A stretch of 32,195 nt of DNA from an uncultured Chitinophagales bacterium (GTDB lineage Bacteria; Bacteroidota; Bacteroidia; Chitinophagales; UBA2359). Shown in pieces: positions 25,664 to 32,195 of the stretch. The notes beneath the pieces were generated by a model that worked only from the letters and a program-made list of their open reading frames with translations, was not told the DNA's origin and made no database searches. The position numbers were made by a program, and so were the translations under genes. The stretch covers positions 1 to 32,195 of the forward strand of contig CALBCY010000256.1 in the NCBI GenBank assembly GCA_937927195.1, in the 5' to 3' direction. Positions within the stretch are counted from its first letter, which is position 1, and each line of letters starts with the position of its first letter.

Positions 25664-25770
25664 AATTGGGTGATTGATTTGAAAAATATGGGGTAAAATA
25701 AAAAAGAAAAAAAAAGAATCACATCCAGAGATATAAATGGTTGTTAATTAGTTTAAAAATGCTAACTTTG
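25664..25770 (+). promoter_or_regulatory. nusB upstream module and promoter
   Basis: A Bacteroidota promoter is visible: TTG at 25741-25743, 19 bp, then TAACTTTG (TAnnTTTG) at 25763-25770, about 35 bp before the nusB ATG. About 100 bp upstream of the -7 box lies AATTGGGTGATTG (25664-25676), followed by GGTAAAAT and AAAAAGAATC. The same words recur in the same order before the MCE gene. Confidence 0.6.
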
Positions 25771-25805
25771 TCATTGATGTTCATCCAAAAATTCGCTCTT
25801 TAGAT

Positions 25806-26750
25806 ATGATCAGTCGGAGGCTACTGAGAATTAAGGTTATGCAGGGTCTTTATACCAAAAAGTTAAATCCTTTTGTTACCCCTGCCGCGCAGAAAAAAAA
25901 TCTGCTAACCAATATTCATACCGTTAATACTATATTCATTCAAATGATTTATGTAATCAGGCAACTTGCCAATTACTGTAATGAATATCAGAAAATAGTT
26001 GATGATAAACTATTGAAGACATCTAGAATAGATGTGAACAAGAGTTTTCTCAACAATCCACTTATTCAACACTTCAATGACAACGAAGATTTACAGGATC
26101 TTTTTAAAAGCATCGATACAAATCACATTGATGAGGACGATCTAATTAAGAAGCTGTATCATGCGATGATTGAACGTGAAGATTTCAAGGAATATCTTGA
26201 GACGGCTGACAAACCAATTGATTTGGAATGGAAGATAATGCGAGTTGTCTTTAAGAAAGTGGTTTTAAAAAGTGATGTACTGGCCTCTATGTTGGAGGAG
26301 AAATACATCACTTGGCAAGACGATCGCAATACAGTAATCAACATGGTCATTGCTACCATAAATGAATTTTACAAGCACAAAGATTTAAATTTTGAAGAAA
26401 CTTTCCCGAAAGCTGATTGGGATGATTTGGATGAATATGCTGTTGACCTGTACAAACTAGTGGACAAACACAGAGAGGAGCTAGATAAGGAGATTGAACC
26501 TTTGTTAGAAAACTGGGAAATGGAAAGAGTAAATCTATTAGATTTGATCCTTGTCAGAATGGCAATGATTGAACTGATGCATTTTCCGAATATTCCAATA
26601 AAGGTGAGTCTGAATGAATATGTCGAGATATCAAAGGTTTATAGTACACCAAAAAGTAAAGAATTTATCAACGGGATTCTTGATAAATTGATGAAAAAGT
26701 TGAGCGCAGAAGGAAAAGTTAAAAAAAGTGGAAGAGGATTGATGGAATAG
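25806..26750 (+). CDS. nusB: Transcription antitermination factor NusB (long Bacteroidota form)
   Basis: NusB binds boxA RNA together with NusE (ribosomal protein S10) and supports antitermination and rRNA transcription. The N-terminus, ISRRLLRIKVMQGLYTKK, is the canonical first helix. The C-terminal portion from about residue 225 matches the family: EPLLENWEMERVNLLDLILV, then RMAMIELMHFPNIPIKVSLN and EYVEISKVYSTPKSKEFING. Typical NusB is about 140 residues. This one has 314 because a helical segment of some 150 residues separates the first helix from the rest, a layout known in Bacteroidota. The ATG sits about 35 bp after a good -7 box. yajC follows after about 110 bp, the usual neighbour order in the phylum. 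Confidence 0.92.
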   Translation: MISRRLLRIKVMQGLYTKKLNPFVTPAAQKKNLLTNIHTVNTIFIQMIYVIRQLANYCNEYQKIVDDKLLKTSRIDVNKSFLNNPLIQHFNDNEDLQDLFKSIDTNHIDEDDLIKKLYHAMIEREDFKEYLETADKPIDLEWKIMRVVFKKVVLKSDVLASMLEEKYITWQDDRNTVINMVIATINEFYKHKDLNFEETFPKADWDDLDEYAVDLYKLVDKHREELDKEIEPLLENWEMERVNLLDLILVRMAMIELMHFPNIPIKVSLNEYVEISKVYSTPKSKEFINGILDKLMKKLSAEGKVKKSGRGLME

Positions 26751-26861
26751 CAAATCATTTTTATTCAACAACAGTTATTCTACTACAGAATACATTAGCT
26801 CTTTCTATATTCTTTCTACCTTGGTATTTTCAGTCTTTTTGCTTTTTAAATTTTATTTAAT

Positions 26862-27191
26862 ATGAATTACACACTTCTAAGCATTCTACAAGTACCTGGT
26901 GGTGCTGTAGGAATAGGTAACATTTTGATTTTTGTTGCCATGTTTCTTGTTTTCTATTTTTTCATTATTAGACCACAAACCAGAAAAGCCAAACTACAAG
27001 AAGAGTTTTGGTCAAATCTTCAAAAAGGTGATAAAGTGGTTACTTCAGGTGGAATTTTCGGTAAAATTGTTGAAATAAAAGACGGCGCAGTCGTGTTGGA
27101 AGTTGACAAAAACACAAAATTCAAAGTTCTTCTTTCCGCTATTTCTCATGAAAGTTCTTCCGGGGCAGCCCTGGCCAGTCCTGCAAAATGA
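26862..27191 (+). CDS. yajC: Preprotein translocase accessory subunit YajC
   Basis: YajC is a small inner-membrane protein associated with SecDF and the SecYEG translocon. The 109 residues contain one transmembrane helix (about 18-38, GNILIFVAMFLVFYFFIIRPQ) ending in the family hallmark FFIIRPQTRKAK. A cytoplasmic domain follows, with LQKGDKVVTSGGIFGKIVEI and a short beta barrel. The length and motif order are standard. The ATG follows an AT-rich leader. The stop overlaps the start of the ybbR-like gene by 4 bp (ATGA), so the two are translationally coupled. secDF is not in the window. Confidence 0.95.
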   Translation: MNYTLLSILQVPGGAVGIGNILIFVAMFLVFYFFIIRPQTRKAKLQEEFWSNLQKGDKVVTSGGIFGKIVEIKDGAVVLEVDKNTKFKVLLSAISHESSSGAALASPAK

Positions 27192-28144
27192 ACAAGAACA
27201 GAAAAGGTTTAAAAAACATCCTTAAGGTTTCAGATAGGTCATTGTTTTTAATCTGTCTAATCTTAGCGGGAATCTTTTGGCTTCTCAATGCGCTTACAAA
27301 AGATTTCAAGCATCAAGTTCTAGTAAAAATGGACTACCAAAACTTTCCCAAGGAAATGGTAGCCACCAATAGATTAGTTGAAGATCTCAAAGTCGATGTC
27401 ATTGGAGAAGGTTTTCAGTTGCTACAATTGAATTTCACAAATCAAAAAATTCCAGTTTCTATAGATTTTGAGCAATTGGGGAATGAAGGAAAAATCTCTA
27501 GCTCTGACTTTATAGACCAAATATCTGCGGGATTACAGGGAATCAAAATCAGCAATGTCTTTCCTGAAGAAATTGAATATAAATTTGAGGCAAGAGAAAG
27601 TAAGTTTGTTCCATTACTATTAGATGCAGAAATTAGCACCGCTCCCTCCTATTTCGTTAAAGGCAATCCGCAATTAGAACCAAACGAAGTCTTAGTAACA
27701 GGACCAAGCTCTTTAATCAGCTCAATACTGTTTTGGGAAACGGTCAACTTAGAAGTTGAAGAACTTCAATCTTCAGAATCTGGCAAATTGGAACTGAAAC
27801 CTACTGAAAGTGATCTAGTCTCTATCGAGCCTAATGAATGTTCCTACAAGATAGAAATTGACCAATGGACTGAAAAAAGCTTTGAGTTAAACATTGAGGC
27901 TGCTAATTTGCCAGATAGTACAAATGCTTACTTGTATCCGCAAAAAGCCATGCTAAAAATTCAAATTCCAATAAGCGAATACGAAGTTTACAAAGACAGC
28001 TTGTTCAACCTAGTTGCGGATTTTGCAAAAATAGATCTAAAAAATTCTAAGAATGTGTCAATTGAGCTTGGAAGAAAGGCTCCACAGTCGGTTAGAGCTG
28101 TTAATATCAGCCCATCTGAAATTGAATTTTTAATTTATAAATAA
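27188..28144 (+). CDS. YbbR-like domain protein
   Basis: This 318-residue protein has one N-terminal transmembrane helix (about 16-37, RSLFLICLILAGIFWLLNAL). A periplasmic part built of YbbR-type beta repeats follows, recognised by segments such as YFVKGNPQLEPNEVLVTGPS (about 153-172). In Firmicutes the YbbR protein CdaR regulates the diadenylate cyclase CdaA. No such cyclase gene is adjacent here, so that role cannot be assumed. The gene overlaps yajC by 4 bp, an arrangement I know from other Bacteroidota, where coaE often follows. Here coaE is absent and an MCE gene follows after 180 bp with its own likely promoter. Confidence 0.85.
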   Translation: MNKNRKGLKNILKVSDRSLFLICLILAGIFWLLNALTKDFKHQVLVKMDYQNFPKEMVATNRLVEDLKVDVIGEGFQLLQLNFTNQKIPVSIDFEQLGNEGKISSSDFIDQISAGLQGIKISNVFPEEIEYKFEARESKFVPLLLDAEISTAPSYFVKGNPQLEPNEVLVTGPSSLISSILFWETVNLEVEELQSSESGKLELKPTESDLVSIEPNECSYKIEIDQWTEKSFELNIEAANLPDSTNAYLYPQKAMLKIQIPISEYEVYKDSLFNLVADFAKIDLKNSKNVSIELGRKAPQSVRAVNISPSEIEFLIYK

Positions 28145-28191
28145 ACATTCTACTTTAGCAGAACGTAAATTGAATTGTTTAGTATTACTAG

Positions 28192-28299
28192 AATTGGGTG
28201 ATTGGCTTTACCATATAGAGTAAAATGCATGGATATCATAAAAAGAATCCAAGATTTTCGAAATGATACATAAGTAAATGATTGAGTTTGTTATATTTG
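28192..28299 (+). promoter_or_regulatory. MCE gene upstream module and -7 box
   Basis: TATATTTG at 28292-28299 matches TAnnTTTG, but no TTG lies at the usual -33 distance. AATTGGGTGATTG at 28192-28204, AGTAAAAT at 28219-28226 and AAAAAGAATC at 28240-28249 repeat, in order and spacing, the module in front of nusB. Confidence 0.5.
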
Positions 28300-28326
28300 A
28301 ATATTGATTGAAAAACGATAACTTTT

Positions 28327-29349
28327 TTGAAAATCTCACACGAAATAAAGGTTGCTTTACTTGTAATTGTCTCTTTAATACTATTGTATTTTGGTTATAA
28401 TTTCATCAGAGGAAGCAATGTACTCTCTTCCGAAAACACTTATTACGCAGTCTATCAAAATGTCAATGGCTTGCTTCCTGGAAATCAGGTCAAGCTAAAT
28501 GGGCTTAAGGTAGGCATGGTAAAAGATTGTTATTTCACAGATGACAAACTAGATAAGATTGTTGTAATGTTTGCAGTTGATAGTGATTTGAATCTCCCTT
28601 CAAATACTGAGGCAAACATTGAGGCAGCTGATTTACTAGGAGATATGGAGGTGAATTTATCTTTTGCCAATGGGATTAGACAAGGTAGTCTTCAAAATGG
28701 AGATACTTTGAAAGGCCAAGTTATTGGTGGAATGGTAGAAACCTTAAGTGAAGAAATTTTACCAGTCAAAGATAAGTTGGAACAAGTCATGGTTTCGGCT
28801 GATAGTTTGATTAATACTTTTAATGGAATCGCAGGAAGTGGAAGAATAGATGATATCCTCGTTTCAGTCGATGAAACCTTTGATAACCTATTGTCTACAA
28901 GTAAATCGTTGAACGGTTTGATGACCAAAGAAAGTCAAGCTTTGCATCAATTGATCCAGAATTTTGCAAGCATAAGTGAGGGTTTGGTTAGCAGTAGTGC
29001 TCAGTTAAATACTGTTCTCGCGAATGCTGAAATAATTACCAAGGATTTAGCGACTTTCTCTGGTGATCTGAACAATATTGAACTTAATAAAATTGCGGAT
29101 GAGCTTAGTGGGACACTTACAGCTGCAAAAGGGACAATGACTGAATTGAATGCCACTCTTGAGCTGGCTAATAATCAAGACGGAACGATCGGAAAATTGC
29201 TGAAAGATCCAGAACTCTACAACAATCTTGAACAGACCATGGGTGATTTAGACAAGTTATTGCTTGATTTAAAGGAAAACCCCAAACGTTATGTTCAGTT
29301 TTCCCTTATTCAAAGAAAAGACAAATCTAAAAAAGAGAAGAACGACTAA
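28327..29349 (+). CDS. MCE/MlaD-family lipid transport protein
   Basis: This 340-residue protein has an N-terminal membrane anchor (about residues 8-25, VALLVIVSLILLYFGYNF). An MCE domain follows at about 36-115 (YYAVYQNVNGLLPGNQVKLN followed by GLKVGMV), and then a long helical tail with repeated SLNGL/ILVSVDETFDNLL-like heptads. MCE proteins bind phospholipid at the inner-membrane side of an ABC system (MlaFEDB-like) that moves lipids across the periplasm. The ABC and permease genes are not in the window. Translation starts at TTG (28327-28329), directly before KISHEIKVALL, which is the family beginning, and about 28 bp after a -7 box. The OstA-like gene follows after about 260 bp. Confidence 0.9.
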   Translation: MKISHEIKVALLVIVSLILLYFGYNFIRGSNVLSSENTYYAVYQNVNGLLPGNQVKLNGLKVGMVKDCYFTDDKLDKIVVMFAVDSDLNLPSNTEANIEAADLLGDMEVNLSFANGIRQGSLQNGDTLKGQVIGGMVETLSEEILPVKDKLEQVMVSADSLINTFNGIAGSGRIDDILVSVDETFDNLLSTSKSLNGLMTKESQALHQLIQNFASISEGLVSSSAQLNTVLANAEIITKDLATFSGDLNNIELNKIADELSGTLTAAKGTMTELNATLELANNQDGTIGKLLKDPELYNNLEQTMGDLDKLLLDLKENPKRYVQFSLIQRKDKSKKEKND

Positions 29350-29612
29350 TCAATCCTGTCTTCTGTTTTGCCTGCAGAACTGGCTGTATTTATTTCATAA
29401 AAAACATGAAATTAAGCATCGGCTAACCACTATTTCTAGGTATCCATCGTTATCTTTCATGAAGATTAATTTAAAAGCAGTCTAATAAACTGTTTTCAAA
29501 ATTATCTGTCAAATGGTTTCCCAATCAATTGTTTAGAATTAACTTGGAATTGAATGACAAGCATTCCAATATTTCAATTAAAAACGAGCATACAATTTTT
29601 AATAAATATACT

Positions 29613-31478
29613 TTGCCAACAAACAGAAAAATAAATACATTTAGCAGGCCAAGCCTTTATGATTGTGCAAGACCTGTATTTGCCCTATTGATAAGCTTTG
29701 CTTTCTTGATTGGTAACAGTGTATTTTCGCAAGTTTCACCCGTCCAAGAAGACACAACCAAGACAGTCATTGAAATTTTAAACGCCAACAAATTGAAGGC
29801 TTTTCAAGCTGATAGTGTCGATTTAAAAAAATTGATTGGGGAAGTTCAACTGCAACAAGACGACATTTTGTTTGATTGTGACAGTGCCTACCTTTTTGAA
29901 AACACCAATTCTATAGACGCCTTCGGTAATGTTCAAATTCAACAGGGCGATTCCATAACCATTACCGCTGATTTTCTAAAGTACGATGGATCAAACAAAA
30001 TAGCCAAGCTTTTCAATAACGTGGTTTTGAATGATCAAAAAAATGAAATAACCTCAGATACTTTGTATTATTTCATCGATGAAAAAAAGGCGGTTTTGAA
30101 TAGCAATGTTTTTATAACAGATCAAAAAATAAATATAACCTCAGATTCACTCGAATATTATTCGGATTTAGAGAAAGCCAATCTGTATAAGAATGTAAAG
30201 CTGGTGGATGGTGAAATGACTTTGGAAGCGGATGAAATGGATTACGATTTCAAAGCAGATATTGGAACCTATGAGGGAAATGGCTTTTTGACCAACAAGG
30301 AAACAACCCTGCAAAGCGATATTGGTTGGTATAATTCAAACAGTAAAGATGTTTTATTTGAAGAAAATGTATTGGTAATTGGACCCAAATATGAATTGAC
30401 AACAGATAGATTAGAGTACAATATACAGACTGAAATTGCAGTTTTTGAGGGCAATAGCCTTGTCAAAAATGAGGGAAATACAATAGAATGTAGCGCTGGT
30501 TCTTATGATCAAAAAAGAGATGTCATTTCATTGTCGGGAGAATCAACCCTTGTTAACGGCCCACAAATTTTGATGGGCGATTCGCTATTCTTTGAGCAGG
30601 AAAGTGGCAAGGGATATGCTTTCGGTAATGTGTATTGGGAAGATACTAGTCAGAACTTAAGTGTTGATTGTGCCTATATGGAATACGATGAGGAAAGCAG
30701 CTATTTGTTGGCTACAGGAGATTTGGTTTATAGACAGGCCATAGATGGTGACACGCTTTATTTGACTGCCGATACGCTCAATTCTTTTCGTCCAGAACCT
30801 GATAGCACTATTGTTTTATTAGACAGTCTGGGCAATGTAATTGAGCCTGAAATGGAGGATGGAATAAATGATACTGCCAGTGTTTTTTATGCCTACAACA
30901 ACGTTAGATTTTACAAATCAGATTTTCAGGGAGTTTGTGATTCTCTGGTCTACGATCTGCGAGATTCTTCCTTTCAATTTTATTCAAAACCCATATTGTG
31001 GTTTGACAACAACCAATTAAATGCTGATACGATTTTACTAGAGACTGAAAACAATGATCCATCCTATTTCAAATTATTAAGTAATAGCTTTATCGGAAGT
31101 GAGCAGCAAGAGGCGATTTACAATCAATTAAAAGGCATAAACATTGAAGGCACCTTTGAAAATGGTGATTTGGTGACGATTAATATAAGTGGTAGTGCAG
31201 AAAGTATTTATTATGCGACCAATGATACCGATGAGTATTACGGTGTTAATCAATCAAAAGCCACGTCAATGGCCATTAGCTTGGAAGATAAAGAAGTTAC
31301 ATCGATTAAGTTTTACAAAGACCCTGCGGCTACCTTTAACCCCATTAAAACAAAAGATCCATACTCTTATTCATTAGACAGTTTTAGCTGGCGAGAGGAT
31401 CAAAGACCAAAAGATAAAAAGGAGTTTGAGGATAAAGGAATTACTATAAAGACGAGTGCAGCAAAAAAAATTGAGTAA
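29613..31478 (+). CDS. OstA-like (LptA/LptD N-terminal-like) exported protein
   Basis: The protein is built of repeated short beta strands of the OstA/LptA beta-jellyroll type, which in other bacteria bind and carry lipopolysaccharide across the periplasm. Characteristic segments are DDILFDCDSAYLFENTNSID, ITADFLKYDG, DTLYYFIDEKKAVLNSNVFI and LEADEMDYDF, across roughly the first 400 residues. The frame is open from a TTG at 29529, giving 649 residues. A second TTG at 29613 gives 621 residues with a better signal peptide (NRKINTFSRPS, then VFALLISFAFLIGNSVFSQ) and is preferred. No ATG is available near the N-terminus. A strong terminator overlaps its stop codon. It probably serves outer-membrane lipid assembly, as does the preceding MCE gene. 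Confidence 0.85.
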   Translation: MPTNRKINTFSRPSLYDCARPVFALLISFAFLIGNSVFSQVSPVQEDTTKTVIEILNANKLKAFQADSVDLKKLIGEVQLQQDDILFDCDSAYLFENTNSIDAFGNVQIQQGDSITITADFLKYDGSNKIAKLFNNVVLNDQKNEITSDTLYYFIDEKKAVLNSNVFITDQKINITSDSLEYYSDLEKANLYKNVKLVDGEMTLEADEMDYDFKADIGTYEGNGFLTNKETTLQSDIGWYNSNSKDVLFEENVLVIGPKYELTTDRLEYNIQTEIAVFEGNSLVKNEGNTIECSAGSYDQKRDVISLSGESTLVNGPQILMGDSLFFEQESGKGYAFGNVYWEDTSQNLSVDCAYMEYDEESSYLLATGDLVYRQAIDGDTLYLTADTLNSFRPEPDSTIVLLDSLGNVIEPEMEDGINDTASVFYAYNNVRFYKSDFQGVCDSLVYDLRDSSFQFYSKPILWFDNNQLNADTILLETENNDPSYFKLLSNSFIGSEQQEAIYNQLKGINIEGTFENGDLVTINISGSAESIYYATNDTDEYYGVNQSKATSMAISLEDKEVTSIKFYKDPAATFNPIKTKDPYSYSLDSFSWREDQRPKDKKEFEDKGITIKTSAAKKIE

Positions 31479-31502
31479 TACAACGAAATATTACTCAATT
31501 TT
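31467..31502 (+). terminator. Intrinsic terminator overlapping the stop of the OstA-like gene
   Basis: AAAATTGAGTAATA (31467-31480) and TATTACTCAATTTT (31489-31502) form a perfect 14-bp stem with an 8-base loop. The left arm contains the gene's TAA stop. The A/T tracts at the stem base mean it could work in both directions. Confidence 0.8.
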
Positions 31503-31755
31503 GTAAGCAGTTTGGTTCAAGGCTGAACAAATAAATGCAATTAAACAGTCATTGGTTCAGGTAAAAATTTTGTGCATTAGTGCACGAATCTGTGAGTCTT
31601 ATTTGTAAGGTTAGTAGAAAAACTTGGCACAATTCTAGCAAAATCAAATAAGCTCGTTTGAGTTAATAGACTACCACATAAGCGCGTTACTTCTTCAGAT
31701 TTTATCTGAATAGTCATCAAATTTAGAAGAAAATATCAATAATTTCAAATATTTA
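31479..31755. other. Intergenic region upstream of the glycosyltransferase gene
   Basis: Beyond the terminator stem, this stretch has a small hairpin TTTGTGCA-TTAG-TGCACGAA at 31569-31588. It also has a sigma-54-like spacing TTGGCAC-N5-TAGCA at 31624-31640, which misses one consensus base. I see no gene. Confidence 0.35.
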
Positions 31756-32195
31756 TTGAAGCTCAAATTGAACAAATTAAACATTATATCTTTAGACAAG
31801 CCATATCCTCCTGATTACGGAGGAGTTATAGATATTTATTACAGGATACTTAGCCTAAAAGAATTAGGTATTAAGATTTGCCTGCATTCATTTTACGAGG
31901 TTTCGGATGACAATCATAGGGAAATCCCCCACATCGAAAATTATTTTTATCCTAGGAAAACTGGCATTCAGGGGCTTGCATTTAGGACTCCGTACATTGT
32001 CCATTCGAGGAGATCTGAAAAATTAATTGATAGAATTTCAAGTTCTAAAGGCCCGATCCTTTTTGAAGGTCTACACAGTTGTTTTTATCTGGATCATCCC
32101 GCACTAAAAAACAGAAAAAAAATAGTTCGACTACATAATATTGAATGGGATTATTATCTACAAAGTTCGTATTCAGAATCAATTTTTTGGAAGAA
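31756..32195 (+). CDS. Glycosyltransferase, N-terminal part (runs off the window)
   Basis: The open frame continues to the last base, so only about 146 residues are seen. The N-terminus is typical of GT-B fold family 4-like glycosyltransferases: ISLDKPYPPDYGGVIDIYYR (a glycine-rich donor-side loop), then ILSLKELGIKICLH, and later ILFEGLHSCFYL and VRLHNIEWDYY. Such enzymes add sugars to polysaccharide or lipid-linked glycans in the cytoplasm. The preceding in-frame stop is at 31711-31713 and no ATG follows it. The candidates are TTG at 31756 and TTG at 31768. I use the first, but the second (giving NKLNIISLDKP) is equally plausible. The upstream terminator at 31467-31502 suggests it has its own promoter. 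Confidence 0.8.
   Translation, partial: MKLKLNKLNIISLDKPYPPDYGGVIDIYYRILSLKELGIKICLHSFYEVSDDNHREIPHIENYFYPRKTGIQGLAFRTPYIVHSRRSEKLIDRISSSKGPILFEGLHSCFYLDHPALKNRKKIVRLHNIEWDYYLQSSYSESIFWK

Noticed and set aside
27188-28144. A CdaR-type cyclic di-AMP regulator
   Set aside because: YbbR repeats alone do not show this role, and no diadenylate cyclase gene is adjacent in the window.

Overview
The window reads as chromosomal DNA of a free-living Bacteroidota bacterium, probably near the Saprospiria. This is inferred from gene families, not from a marker gene. Supporting signs are the AT-rich composition, a long NusB with an insertion, a DUF2851 protein with a Cys-rich tail, a fused DAHP synthase/chorismate mutase, an OstA-like protein, YbbR and MCE proteins. 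Shine-Dalgarno sequences are largely absent, several genes start with TTG, and some promoters match the Bacteroidota -7 box TAnnTTTG. I see no rRNA, tRNA, CRISPR array, transposase or phage gene. All genes look native, with no clear island.

Layout. 197-5410 (minus): the Fe-S assembly operon sufB-sufC-sufD-sufS, interrupted between sufD and sufS by about 300 bp of duplicated intergenic repeat. 5767-8873 (minus): an exported MORN-repeat protein, a small membrane-anchored protein and an MFS transporter whose start codon is a puzzle. 9371-13665 (plus): a DUF4258 protein, an SRPBCC protein, and an M1 metallopeptidase translationally overlapping a polytopic membrane protein. 13766-18931 (minus): a soluble TPR histidine kinase, a DUF72 protein, the DAHP synthase/chorismate mutase, and a ferritin-like diiron protein with a strong terminator. 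19088-23872 (minus): an ECF sigma factor, a 569-residue transmembrane anti-sigma-like protein with an EF-hand loop and a DUF6265-like C-terminus, then a VIT/VWA protein. 24290-32195 (plus): DUF2851, nusB, yajC-ybbR (overlapping), an MCE/MlaD protein, an OstA-like protein with a terminator over its stop codon, and the first part of a glycosyltransferase that runs off the window.

How the genes fit together. The suf genes form one complete SufBCDS machine. The sigma/anti-sigma pair probably senses an envelope signal, and the VIT/VWA gene behind it is a candidate target. YajC, YbbR, MCE and OstA are all envelope biogenesis or transport proteins. The rest are separate housekeeping or uncharacterised genes.

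No obviously new multi-gene defence or mobile system is visible. The most unusual signals are the elaborate anti-sigma protein, two co-linear upstream modules placed at the same distance from the -7 boxes of nusB and the MCE gene, the repeat inside the suf operon, and the MFS gene whose homology extends upstream of any ordinary start codon.
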